Origin: Cynocephalus volans
Lineage: Eukaryota > Chordata > Mammalia > Dermoptera > Cynocephalidae
Assembly: GCF_027409185.1 (NCBI RefSeq)
Contig: NC_084469.1
Location: 77,597,918-77,661,917, forward strand
DNA length: 64,000 bases
Direction of reading: 5' to 3'
The notes beneath the pieces were generated by a model. That model did no database searches. It worked only from the letters and a program-made list of their open reading frames with translations, and was not told where the DNA came from. The position numbers were made by a program, and so were the translations under genes. Of this stretch, positions 47,632 through 57,310 are shown one piece after another. Within the stretch, counting starts at the first letter, position 1; every line of letters begins with the position of its first letter.

Positions 47632-47788
47632 TTTTTTTTTTTTTTTTTTAAAGATGACCGGTAAGGGGATCTCAACCCTTGGCTTGGTATTGTCAGCACC
47701 ACGCTCAGCCAGTGAGCAAACCGGCCATCCCTATATAGGATCCGAACCCATGGCCTTGGTGTTATCAGCAACGCACTCTACCGAGCCC
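47632..47788 (-). mobile_element. Colugo-type tRNA-SINE, two-unit, 5'-truncated, antisense
   Basis: Both units are present but the first ~25 bp of the head are missing. Perfect duplication caaagtaaatcttt at 47618-47631 and 47789-47802; polyA as T-run at 47632-47649. Confidence 0.92.
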
Positions 47789-47802
47789 CAAAGTAAATCT
47801 TT

Positions 47803-49251
47803 ATCTCCTAAACATGTCCTGACCCAACCCAGTAGTCCCCAAGCTTCCTCCCTTATAGCCAACACTGTGAAATCAACCAATGAGACAACTTTGTAAAATA
47901 ATACAAAATCAGTTGATAACAGAAGATTAAATGAATGAGCTTATCAGCAGAAATGTAAATCCACCTTCTCCAAACTATGCCTTTTCTTTAAGGTTCCAAA
48001 AGTACCATCTTAACTAGAAAGTTCTTTTCTTCTACAAGTTAGAAAATCACACTATAAATATAACTTTATCAAGAAATCTACCATAATAAACTAACAACAA
48101 CAATAATAAAATACCCTAAACCTAGAAGGTAAACTAGCATTTTAAACTTGAAAGAGAACACTAGAAAACAATTGTTGACAGTTGCTAAAGTATGTGTAGA
48201 ATAAAAGAGTCTTGTTTCTCAGAATTAAAGTCTATACCTATGGTATGTTAAGTAATTTAAAATCCATAAAGTACCTAGTCACTTTCCATTATTTCTTGCA
48301 GTTTCCATTTCCATCTCTCACTGTTAGAAAACCTAATGACCAATAACAAGTGAAGCTCTTAAGAATTCATTCATTCATTTGAAAAGTGTTTATAAAATAT
48401 CTACTATGTGCCTGGCAATATGTTAAGTGCTAGGGATAAAATGGTGAATAACAAAACTAAAAAAAAAACGGTTTCTACTTTTTTTGGAGCACACAGGCTA
48501 AATGCCAAAACCTGTATTGCGAAACTCAGCCACAATAAATCTAATTAGCAGCCAGGGAGCCAGTATCATAATTATTAAGGATCACAGGTATCATATATCA
48601 GATACTGGAGGCTCTGAACCCCTCAATCTTTCTTCAACAGATACTTATTAATGTCTCCTACATGGAAGACATTCTACCAGCTATACTGGAAAGATCAAAT
48701 GATGAGTTAGACACAAATGCTGTCTTCAAGGAAGCTAATGTTTGTTCAAAGTGTCTAAGACATTTTTTGAATGGCAAATTTAGTTCTCAAAAACCAACAC
48801 CAGGATGGTAAAGAAACAGACCTGTATATAACAGAAAGTGACAAGAACTCACTATTCCGCAATGGTTTAGCTAGTAATTTTCAAGTAAAGTATTTAAAGT
48901 GGTTTGGAAACAATGATCAAATACACTAACGCTTCTTCTATTACAGAATGCAATCGAACCTACAAAATGATGTTTAAAGGCTGACCCATACACTTGAGAA
49001 GAGATTAAGCAAAAGATAAAGACGGATTGGGGTGGGGAGAACACAGAATAGAGTCGTCTGGGAAGGTTTTAATTTTTAAGTCTCTTGGTCATTCATTGGC
49101 CAACCACCAAAAATGTCCCACACTTAGTTTCCAGTTTAGATAAACTGGTGACACATCCAGGATGGTCCGAGGTAAAGGTGGAGGCCAAAAGAACATTCTC
49201 AGGACCTCACTAAAGTCCCAAACTGCAAAAAATAAAAATAAAATAAGGTAA
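47803..49251. other. Intron stretch, mostly unique
   Basis: About 48360-48480 (CTACTATGTGCCTGGCAATATG) may belong to the unassigned old repeat listed at 30300. Otherwise nothing recognised. Confidence 0.4.
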
Positions 49252-49263
49252 AAACACCCAGTG

Positions 49264-49367
49264 GAAGACTAACTAGTTAGCTCAGTTGGTTAAAGTGTGG
49301 TGCTGATAACACCAAGGTCCACGGTTTGATCTTTCTCCTGGCCAGCTGTCCCCCTCCCCCAAAAAAT
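49264..49367 (+). mobile_element. tRNA-Ile SINE monomer
   Basis: AACTAGTTAGCTCAGTTGGT..GATAACACCAAGGTCC follows tRNA-Ile closely, including A- and B-box regions. Duplication aaacacccagtg at 49252-49263, with one change at 49368-49379. Confidence 0.88.
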
Positions 49368-49379
49368 AAACACCTAGTG

Positions 49380-50335
49380 AGTATATACATTTATATATGT
49401 ACAAAAATAACAAACTTCCTTTTGTTGAGTTATTATTTTCATAACTCAATAAACCTTATAATTTAAGGTTTCTCTTGTTAAATGATATTAAGACAAATAC
49501 CACCAAAAATAGAAGACTTTTTTAATGATTTTATTTAAAATGGCTAATTTATCTATTCTGGATATTTTCCTTCATTGATAAAAATGTACATTACTTAAAA
49601 TTATTAAATGTTCTTATTAAATATATAACTACTTCAGTAATAAACTTAAACTATTTCTATTTTTAATATTTTAAAAAGATGATCTAATCCAAGCCAGCAT
49701 AAGAATCCTTAAAGCTAAGAGAATTCAACATCCACAACTTTTTATTCCATGACTAATGAAATAGTTTTAATATTTCTGAGAAAACTCTAAAGGAGTCTCT
49801 GGCATCTCATAAGGATACACCTTTAAACAGACCTTCCTTAAGAAAGGAATTCTATGACCCCCAGACCAGTTTAAACAGATCTTCCTAAGGAAGGAATTCC
49901 ATGACCTCTAGACCATGTAAGATCCTCCTTGCTACCATGTCCTACTCCTATAATAAATCCCACCACGCTACTATAGTACTTGCTTATCTACCTTCCATGG
50001 ACAGACAGCCAGCTCCATGGGACCATGACTGCCCACATGTCCCCAATTCTAAACACACTGCTTGGCACTTATCTGAATTCCTCATCTGAACCACAGAACA
50101 CAGAAAATGGCTGAGTGAGTATTTTCTCAACTTTCTGGAGGGTGGTACACAACCAGTAACATGCTGAGTTCATATGAGAGAAGTTAATGGAACCCCAGTT
50201 GAGGAAATCTGCTTGAATAGATACTCAACATAAATTTACAAAATAAATGTTCTGAATATATGCTAAATATCTACTGGGATCAGTTAGGTGATGGTAGAGG
50301 TAGTGACAAGGAGGATGAGATGATGATGATAATAA
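49380..50335. other. Intron stretch with a local duplication
   Basis: AAACAGACCTTCCTTAAG..GGAATTCTATGACC (49824-49860) recurs as AAACAGATCTTCCTAAGG..GGAATTCCATGACC (49873-49906), a diverged tandem copy of about 45 bp. Nothing else recognised. Confidence 0.55.
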
Positions 50336-50339
50336 CAAT

Positions 50340-50525
50340 GTTTATTTTTACTGCATGTCAGGAATGTTCTAGGTGCTTTATACATATCTCTCTCATTTAG
50401 TCCCAATTTTATAAATGAGGAAACTGAGGCTCAGAGAAGTTAATTACTAAAGTAAGTGATGGAGCAGAATTCAATTCCAGGTGTCTGCTTCTAAAGCTCC
50501 ACACTCTAAGCCACTGTCCTATGAC
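50340..50525 (-). mobile_element. MIR, antisense
   Basis: ATAAATGAGGAAACTGAGGCTCAGAGAAG, TCAATTCCAGGTGTCTGC and CCACACTCTAAGCCACTGTCC. Confidence 0.9.
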
Positions 50526-51078
50526 TGAAGGTGTAAAGCTGACTTGGCAAAATGGAAAGCACATTTCCCATCAAATGGAGCAGACACTATTCAACTCTAG
50601 TTAGGAAAATGCATGCCCAGTGCTGCCAGATACTCTAGTTCTTCAAGAGAAACAGACATCTAGATTTTTATGCATAATCCCTCAACTTCTGAATATTAGA
50701 AAATAATTCCAAAACTTTCAAACACAGTATGTTTGGGCCAAATAAAACACATCTACAGCCAGGATCAATATGTGGATTATAAATTTGTGACCTCTGGTGG
50801 CCTCAGCTTTCCTCAAAATACATATGCCAAAAATGTGTAATCTGAATCTAATCATAAGGAAACATCAGACAAATAAGAATGCAGGGCCAATCTACAAAAC
50901 AAATAGCCTGTACTCATCACAAATGTCAATGTCTTGAAAGATAAAGAAAGGATAAAGAACCAATTTAAAGGACATCAAAGGAGACCAGATTAAAGGAGAA
51001 AAGACATGACAACTAAAAATCATGTGTGATCCTGGATTAGAACCTGGGCCAGGAAAAAAAAAAAAAAATGCTATAAAA

Positions 51079-51216
51079 GGGCTGAGCCTGTGGCGCACTC
51101 GGTGGCGCGCTGCGCTGGCAGCGCGGTGACGCTCCCGCCACCGCGGGTTCGGATCCTATATAAGAATGATCGGTGCACTCCCTGGCTGAGCGCCGGTCAC
51201 GAAAAAAAAATAAAAA

Positions 51217-51247
<31 letters not shown>

Positions 51248-51252
51248 ATTTT
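51079..51252 (+). mobile_element. Colugo-type tRNA-SINE, deleted second unit
   Basis: Head GGCTGAGCCTGTGGCGCAC, GC-rich loop, GGATCCTATATAAGAATG, short second unit ending CGCCGGTCACGA, then an AAAT-rich tail (51210-51252). The flanks share a 25-bp duplication: 14 A followed by tgctataaaag (51054-51078 and 51253-51277). Confidence 0.93.
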
Positions 51253-51359
51253 AAAAAAAAAAAAAATGCTATAAAAGCTAGTACGAGGATGTGAGCAAAA
51301 TTTGAATACGGACTTTGGGTTAAGTAGATTTTAAACACATACTTCACAAAAGAGATATA

Positions 51360-52285
51360 CACATGTCTATTAAGCATATGAGAACATGCTCAAAATTATT
51401 AGCCATCAGGGAAATTCAAATCAAAACCACCATGAGATATCACTTCACACCCACTATGATGGCTACAATCAAAAAGATGGACAGTAGCAAGTGTTGACAA
51501 GGATGTAAAGAAATTGCAACTAAAAATCGCTGGTAAAAATGTAAAATAGTGCAGCCACACTGGAAAACAATTTGGCAGATTCTTAAAATGTTAAACATAC
51601 AGCTGGCCAATTAGTTCAGTTGGTTAGAGCATGGTGTTATAACACCAAGGTCAAGAGTTTGGACTCCCACACCAGGCACCAAAAAAAAAAAAAAAAAAAA
51701 AAAAGTTAAACATAGATTTACCATATGAGCAGCAATTCTATTCCTAGGTATCTACCCAAAAGGAATGAAAATATATGTCTATATAAAAACTAGATTGTAA
51801 ATGTTCACAGTAGCATTTTCCATAATAGCCAAAAAGTGAAAACAACTCAAATATCCATCAACTGGTGAAGAGATGAAATGTGGTATATCCAGACACTGGA
51901 ATACTATCTACTAGGTAATAAAAAGGAACAAAGTACTGATACATGCTACAACACAGATGAAACTCAAAAACATTATGCTGGGTGAAAGAAGACAAATACG
52001 AAAGACCAAATATTGTATGATTCCATTTATATGAAAATGTCCAGAAAAGGCAAATCTAGAGAACAAAGAGTAGGTTAGTGGTTGCCTAGGGGTGGGGGTG
52101 CAAATGAGAAATAACTGCAAGTGAACACAAGGTTTGTTTGGGGGATGATGAAAATGTTCTAAAATAAGGTTCTGGTAAGGGTTACACAACTCTGTAAATA
52201 TACTACAAACTATTTAATTGTATGCTTAAAACAGGTAAATTTTATGGTATGTAAATTATACCTCAATAAAGTTTTTAAAAAAGAA
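51360..52285 (+). mobile_element. Ancient L1M 3' end, split by a tRNA-SINE
   Basis: ORF2 end (CAAATCAAAACCACCATGAG, then GGTATATCCAGACACTGG, then AACATTATGCTGGGTG) and 3' UTR to TATACCTCAATAAAG plus A-tail. A tRNA-SINE sits at 51600-51704. Confidence 0.9.
51600..51704 (+). mobile_element. tRNA-Ile SINE monomer
   Basis: AGCTGGCCAATTAGTTCAGT..TATAACACCAAGGTCAAGAG plus a 24-A tail. Perfect duplication gttaaacata at 51590-51599 and 51705-51714. Confidence 0.92.
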
Positions 52286-52460
52286 ATGTACAACCTCATT
52301 GGTCACCATTTTGATTTTCATTAGGCAAATTAAAATCAAAATGAGATACTACTATACACTAGAATGGCTAAAATTTAAAAGTCTGACAATACCAAAAGTT
52401 GGCAAGGATCTGAAGCAACTACAATTCTCATACACAGCTGGTGGAACTGTAAAATGCTAT

Positions 52461-52889
52461 AGTCGGTTTGAATATTGTTCCCCAAAAAGATATGTCCATG
52501 TCCAAAATTTTAGTACCTGTAAATGTGACCTTATTTGGAAAAAGTGTCATTGCAGATATAAATAAGTTGAAGATCTTGAGGATCTCAAGATCAGATCATC
52601 CTGGAATAGGAAAGAAAGATTTGAGACACCGAAACATAGGGAAGAAAGCCATGTGAAGGTGGAAGCAGAGATTAAAGTTAAGCAGCCACAAGCCAAAAAA
52701 CAGCAGGAGCCACCAGAAGCTGGAAAAGGCGAGGAAGGATTCTCCCCTAGAGCCCTCAGAGGGTGTGGCCCTGTGAATATCTTGATTTCAGACGTCCAGT
52801 CTCCAGAACTGTGAGAGAATAAATTTCTGTTGTTTTAAGCCACCAAGTTTGTGGTAACTTGTTGCAGCAGCTTTAGGAAACTAACATAA
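52461..52889 (+). mobile_element. MaLR-type (MLT1-like) solo LTR
   Basis: GGTTTGAATATTGTTCCCC start, TGACCTTATTTGGAAAAAGTG, CTCCAGAACTGTGAGAGAATAAATTTC polyadenylation block and AAACTAACA end. No internal retroviral part. Confidence 0.78.
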
Positions 52890-53405
52890 GTGGTAAAATA
52901 ACTTTGGAAAATTGTTTGGCCATTTCCTGTAAGGTTAAACAAAGAGTTCCCACATGTCACAGCAATTCCACTCTTGGGCATTACCCAATATAAATAAAAA
53001 CAGAAAGACTTTTACATGAATGGTCATAGCAGCTTTTTTCATAATAGCCCCAAATCAGAAATAATACTAATGTCCAGCAACAGGTGAATGAATAAATATG
53101 CGATATATCCACACAATAGACCACTGCTCAGCAATAGAAAGGAACAAACTATTGATACACACAACAACATGCGTAAATCTCAAAAATCGTTATGCTGAAT
53201 GAAAAAAGACAGACCCAAGAATACATACTGTATGCGTCCATTCATATGAAATTCCAGAAAACACAGACTCATCTATAGCAACAGAAAACATATCAGTAGT
53301 TGCTCTGGGGCTAAAAGAGAGGGAGAGATTGACTGCAAATGAGCAACAGGAAACTGTTAGAAGGAATAGAAATGTTCTTTATGCCAATTGTGGTGATTTT
53401 GCAGG

Positions 53406-53643
53406 TACAGATTGGCATCCCTAATCTGAAAATCTGAAATCCAAAATGCTCCATAACCCCCAAAATTTTGAGCACTGATATGATACTCAAAGAAAGCACT
53501 CATTGCAGCATTTCAGATTTTGGATTTTCAAACTAGGAATTCTTAACAAGTAAGCATAATGCAAATATTCTAAAATCTGGAAAAATCGAAAATCCAAAAT
53601 ACTTCTGGTCCCAAGCATTTCAGATAAGGAATACTTAACCTGT
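53406..53643 (+). mobile_element. Tigger/TcMar-type MITE (MER8-like)
   Basis: About 240 bp with long imperfect terminal inverted repeats: CAGATTGGCATCCCTAATC at the left and the complement of GATAAGGAATACTTAACCTG at the right. TA dinucleotides flank both ends, as expected for mariner-type target duplication. Family name from memory. Confidence 0.75.
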
Positions 53644-53796
53644 ATATACATCTGTCAAAACTCATCAAATTGTACACTATAAAGGGTTGCAAGTTACTGT
53701 ATATAAATTATATCTCAATAAAGTCAATTAGAAAAAAAGAAAATAATTTATGAGTAATTGCACATTTTATACAGTTTTTAAGATTTAAAACAACTG

Positions 53797-53898
53797 GGCT
53801 AATCTGTTAGCTCAATTGGTTGGAGCGCAGCCTCATAATACCATGGTCTCAGGTTCGGATCCTCGTACCACCCAGCCACCAAAAAAAAAAAAAAAAAA
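53797..53898 (+). mobile_element. tRNA-Ile SINE monomer
   Basis: GGGCTAATCTGTTAGCTCAA, then TTCGGATCCTCGTACC and a 20-A tail. Duplication agatttaaaacaactg at 53781-53796 and, with one extra T, 53899-53915. Confidence 0.9.
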
Positions 53899-54054
53899 AG
53901 ATTTTAAAACAACTGACTATATGTTGTTCTAACCAATAATATTTCATTAAGTAAACAAATTTTAAATAAAGATCAAAGAAATTTTTAAAAGCAAACAGGA
54001 AGACGACTTGCTCTATCAAGTCAACATTTCACAAGCAGAAAATGGGAAAAAGCT

Positions 54055-54320
54055 TTGAAATTGGAATCAGAAGACCTGGTTCTGGGCCCTAGATCCACCT
54101 AGAAACCCAGTGGCCTTGGGCAAGTCACTTCTACAAGCCTCAGTTTCCACATCTATAAAACGTGGATGACATTAATAACTACCTCACAGGCAAAGATTAT
54201 GGTTTCAATGGAGTAAGAGCTCCTTGGGAGCAGGGATTCTATCTTAGCCAAAATTATTATCCCAGTGTCTAGCAAATAATAGATGCTCAATAAATCTTTA
54301 CAGAATAAATGAATTACTTT
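54055..54320 (+). mobile_element. MIR followed by an L2-like 3' end
   Basis: GAATCAGAAGACCTGGTTC, GGCCTTGGGCAAGTCAC and CAGTTTCCACATCTATAAAACG are MIR. From about 54215 GAGCTCCTTGGGAGCAGGG..GCTCAATAAATC is L2-like. Confidence 0.85.
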
Positions 54321-54559
54321 AAAAATAAATGTGAAAGGTGAGAAACACATCATGTGCAGTGCCACTGGGGGACATTTAATTGTTTCTTTACACTGTGCAG
54401 ACTAATGCAGAAGGATCTTCCCCCTTCTTGTCCACCATGAGTACATTACTCACATCACATGCAGACTCAGACTCAAGCATGGAAGCTTCAGATCCCTTGT
54501 GAAATGTTGCTATACCTCAGGTCATTATAGAAAAGATTTTATATTTTAAATTCTTATTT

Positions 54560-54720
54560 TATATTTTAAATCCTTAGGGTGTACTGCCATAAGACAGACT
54601 CATTTGTAAGACTCTACATTCAATGAGAGCAAGAATTGTGTCTGTTTTATTCACCACTGACCCTCACTGCCAATATTTGCCTAACATAGAGTAGGTACCA
54701 ACTAGCACATGCAAAGACAC
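54560..54720 (+). mobile_element. L2 3' fragment
   Basis: AATGAGAGCAAGAATTGTGTCTG followed by TAACATAGAGTAGGTACC. Confidence 0.65.
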
Positions 54721-55659
54721 TGTGAACAAATGAAGTGTAAGAAAGAGAGACTTTTAGGAAAGCCAAAGTGTGATAGGCAGAGAGAAGAGTGTCAGATCCA
54801 ATGAAGCTGTCAATTTTTGCACTTTGAAAAGATCACATTCTACAGTGTGAAAAGAGACTGGTTGTTGGGGGGAGGGAAAAGAAGAGGGCAAAGTTAGGGT
54901 GTAGAATGAGTGTAGTCCAATAAGTAGGCTATTGCAACAGTCCATTAAAGAGATAATGGTAGCTTAGTCCAAGGGAGTGGAGATGGAAAAATGTGGACAG
55001 ATTCCCAATATACTTAGACATATCAATAGGACCTATGAAAATGAAAGGAAAACACTCAATTTTTCTGAGCCTCAATTCTTCATCTGTGAAACAGAACTGT
55101 TAATACTCCATCTGTATAATATCTATCTTGCAATCTACTGTGATATGAATAATAAATATAATGCACCTATTGCATTGTCTAACAAACAATAAATGCTTTT
55201 TTTAAAAAATCACTATTGCTTTATTATTGTCACCTCCTAGAATGACAACTACCAGAAGCTGAACACCAGATAGAAAGTAGCAATGTAGTTAAGATTCATA
55301 TCTATAGTGCAGAAGACACAGACTTTATCAGCGTCCACTGAGACAACTGTTCCTAATAAAGACACCTGCCCGCACAGGTATTGCATCAAAGTCGATCTCA
55401 GTCCTCAGAGACTATTATCGATGAGAAAGCACAGCTGGTATGATCACAGTCATCTGAGAGTCCGGTAAACTAAGGCACAACAAGGGTGGCTATAAATTTA
55501 GCCAAGGAATAGGTGCAGAAGCAGGACAAGGTAAAGAATGTCTTGATTCTCATTTCTCAGCTGCATCCTGAGTAGCACGAATTTATAAGCCCCCGCCCCC
55601 ATGTCTCCAGGTCTCTCGCTGACAAGGCCCTGTCATCCCTTGGCTTAACACCGTGCATC
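54721..55659. other. FTO-proximal intron
   Basis: About 54880-55010 (GGCTATTGCAACAGTCC) resembles the unassigned old repeat at 25200. 55060-55200 is a MIR-like tail (CTCAATTCTTCATCTGTGAAAC). From 55330 CpGs become more frequent toward the island. No exon seen. Confidence 0.5.
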
Positions 55660-55746
55660 CGCTTGCCATCAAACCAAGCCCTTCCTGTTCCCTGCCCCTA
55701 GCTCCAAGCGCACGAAGAACCCCAGACTCCGGGGAGCAGGACATAC

Positions 55747-55791
55747 CTTAGCTTCGCGCTCTCGTTCCTCGGAGGTCGGGGTGCGCTTCAT
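55747..55791 (-). CDS. FTO: FTO coding exon 1, residues 1-15
   Basis: FTO is a nuclear Fe(II)/2-oxoglutarate dioxygenase that removes methyl groups from N6-methyladenosine and m6Am in RNA. Only the first coding exon lies here: 45 nt encoding MKRTPTSEEREREAK, followed directly by a strong donor (AAG|GTATGT). The human exon 1 also contributes exactly 15 codons in phase 0, which makes the call firm despite its length. Residue 7 is Ser where I recall Ala in human. The basic start (KR, then an RER run) belongs to the reported N-terminal nuclear-localisation segment, which continues into exon 2. The ATG sits inside the CpG island. The reading frame stays open upstream but I found no upstream in-frame ATG, only a GTG, so the annotated start is preferred. 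The dioxygenase domain and its iron ligands are all outside the window. Confidence 0.96.
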
Positions 55792-55990
55792 GCTGCCTCT
55801 AAAGCCGCCTTCGCCACTGCGAGCCGCGTAGATCCCTCGCCTTGGACCCCGCCTCCTCTGTGTAGTTCTCTCAGCGTCCCGCTCCCGCCCGGCGCCATTC
55901 TCCTTCAGCGCCGTAAGAACTACCACTCCCAGGATGCACCGCGGCGACGGCCGAGAACGCCCCGGGGTTTAGAGCAGAATTTCCCAGGTC
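55792..55990 (-). other. FTO: FTO 5' UTR (exon 1, upstream limit inferred)
   Basis: GC-rich, CpG-dense sequence directly upstream of the FTO start codon, placed as 5' UTR by position. The transcription start cannot be read from sequence. It is set near the left ZNF143-type motif because such motifs usually lie close to start sites. Confidence 0.5.
55919..55938 (+). promoter_or_regulatory. ZNF143/THAP11 (SBS)-type motif, FTO side
   Basis: ACTACCACTCCCAGGATGCA closely matches the long ZNF143/Staf site (ACTACAAYTCCCAGRATGC), with the full trailing GATGCA part. It lies about 130 bp upstream of the FTO ATG inside the CpG island. This motif class is typical of bidirectional CpG-island promoters. 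Binding is inferred. Confidence 0.7.
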
Positions 55991-56048
55991 CGACAGCTGC
56001 GAGCGTAGTCCCCTGCCCAGCGAGCAAACAGGTTGGTGGCCAAGGAGA

Positions 56049-56067
56049 ACTACATTTCCCAGGAGAC
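56049..56067 (+). promoter_or_regulatory. ZNF143/THAP11-type motif, RPGRIP1L side
   Basis: ACTACATTTCCCAGGAGAC carries the core ACTACA..TCCCAG in the same orientation as the site at 55919, 130 bp away. It lacks the ATGC tail of the long form. It sits upstream of the RPGRIP1L exon 1 donor. Binding is inferred. Confidence 0.62.
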
Positions 56068-56069
56068 AA

Positions 56070-56167
56070 CGAGGCCTGCCATGTTTTTCCCGTGCTCCTC
56101 TCGGACAGCCGCCCAACGCGCCGTCGCCGCTATAGCAACGGTAGCTAGCGGCGGGGAGAGAGTGGCG
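56070..56167 (+). other. RPGRIP1L: RPGRIP1L non-coding exon 1 (5' end inferred)
   Basis: A consensus donor (GGCG|GTGAGT) at 56168 closes a CpG-island segment on the plus strand. The next plausible exon downstream is the start-codon exon at 58666. In human, RPGRIP1L begins with a non-coding exon close to FTO. The donor position is read from sequence; the exon's start is a guess. Confidence 0.55.
56126..56139 (+). promoter_or_regulatory. RFX X-box-like site
   Basis: GCCGCTATAGCAAC matches the palindromic RFX X-box (GTTGCYATGGCAAC) at 11 of 14 positions, with an intact right half-site AGCAAC. X-boxes drive many ciliary genes, and RPGRIP1L is one. The site is 28-41 bp upstream of the RPGRIP1L exon 1 donor. 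Confidence 0.6.
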
Positions 56168-56559
56168 GTGAGTACTCTCGGGGAGGATGGGGGTGGGTGG
56201 AGGTTGGCCGACCCTCCGCCTGCAGCACCAGCCAAGGTCATAGTGTCTGTTCTGTGGCCTGGAGAAAGCCCTGGAGTTCCGCTCGCGTGAAAAGCAGCCC
56301 AGCCCGAGACGCCTCTACATCTTCGGGCCTGAATCACAGCCCGCCCTTTATCCCCACGCCCGATTTGATATTTACATCCCAGCCATAAATCCTAGCTGAT
56401 GAGAGTTGATGCTGCTAATTGCCGTCCCTGTCCAAATCCTTCAAGTAGAAGACCACGAACATTTGCCTTGGCCTAGGAGTTGATTGGTAGACCCTAGACT
56501 TCCTGAGTGGCCTGTTGTTTGCTTATTTGCTTATTTGTTTACCACTCGATTATCTCCAT

Positions 56560-57020
56560 AACCTGTTAGCTCCATAAAGGCGGGGATTTTGCCATTTTAG
56601 TCTCAGTTCCTGGTATTCATTTATTCATTCAATAAATATTAATGTTGGTGTCCAACCACTGTTCCCAACCAGCTGTTGACGAGACCAATACCAGTCTCAA
56701 GACGTTTATACTTTATTAGTGGAGACAGACAGTGAACTAATAAATATAATTTCAGATAGAGGTTGTTGCTATAAAAAGAAATAAACAGTGAAAAAATTGA
56801 GAGGAAGACTACTCTAACATAGGATGGTCAGGGAAAGCCTCTCTGAGGAAAGGACATTTGAACTGAGATCCAAAGAATGAGGAGCCAGCTAATGCAAAGC
56901 CCTTGAGCAAGACGATAGTATAGTGGGTTTGAGGAAAGTAAAGTGTAGGCGAGCAAGGAAGGATAGCATGAGATAGTGTTGGAGAGGCATTACAATGTTG
57001 TGCAGGATTTCTTGATCCAC
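56560..57020 (+). mobile_element. L2-like tail and unassigned ancient repeat
   Basis: GCTCCATAAAGGCGGGGATTTTG..TTCAATAAATATT is L2-like. From 56640 GGGAAAGCCTCTCTGAGG, GAACTGAGATCCAAAGAATG and CAAAGCCCTTGAGCAAGACG belong to the unassigned consensus noted at 25200. Confidence 0.55.
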
Positions 57021-57169
57021 ACTATTAGCATTTCGACCGACCAGGTAATTCACTGTTCTGGGTCCTGTACACTGTAAGATGTTTAACATCATCCTTGACC
57101 TCTACTCATTAGAAGCCGGTATCACCCTCCCTTCCTAGTTATGACAACCAAAAATATCACCAGGCAACT

Positions 57170-57310
57170 ACTTCCTACCTGTATGACCTTAGGCAAGTTA
57201 CCTAATCTGTGTCCCAGCTAACTCAAAAGAATGTTGTGAGATATTAATTCTTATAAGCAGAGCATTTAGAACAGTGCATGGCACATAATAAGCATTCAAT
57301 AAATGTTAAT
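57170..57310 (+). mobile_element. MIR fragment
   Basis: TATGACCTTAGGCAAGTTACC, AGAACAGTGCATGGCACATAATAAGC and ATTCAATAAATG. Confidence 0.85.

Larger units (their letters stand above)
52290..53745 (+). mobile_element. Ancient L1M 3' end hosting two later insertions
   Basis: Left part 52290-52460 (AAATGAGATACTACTATACAC, then GGTGGAACTGTAAAATGC), middle part 52890-53400 and right part 53640-53745 (TATAAATTATATCTCAATAAAG) join into one L1M 3' end. A MaLR LTR and a Tigger-type MITE interrupt it. Confidence 0.87.
1..55746 (-). other. FTO: FTO intron 1 (part)
   Basis: Everything left of the splice donor at 55741-55746 is the first intron of FTO, read on the minus strand. In human the same intron follows codon 15 and is very long; it carries the obesity-associated SNP block and enhancers acting on IRX3 and IRX5. 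I did not find the flanks I remember for the main human SNPs. They lie more than 60 kb from exon 1 in human, so they are probably beyond the left end of this window. The stretch holds no exon that I can support. Its content is interspersed repeats of many ages plus a few repeat-free islands, listed separately. Confidence 0.93.
55660..56345. promoter_or_regulatory. CpG island, FTO/RPGRIP1L bidirectional promoter
   Basis: This is the only CpG-dense, non-repeat block of the window. It covers FTO exon 1 and the probable RPGRIP1L exon 1, which are under 400 bp apart and divergently transcribed; the same head-to-head arrangement is known in human and mouse. No TATA box is apparent at a sensible position, in keeping with a dispersed CpG-island promoter. 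Recognisable sites are two ZNF143/THAP11-like motifs and an RFX X-box-like site, entered separately. Confidence 0.9.

Noticed and set aside
1..55746. Human obesity SNP sites (rs1421085, rs9939609) within this intron part
   Set aside because: I found none of the flanking sequence I remember; by distance from exon 1 they should lie beyond the left edge.
55792..55926. N-terminal extension of FTO by 45 codons in frame
   Set aside because: The frame is open, but the upstream 'start' is a GTG, not an ATG, and GC-rich 5' UTRs stay open by chance. No support for initiation there.
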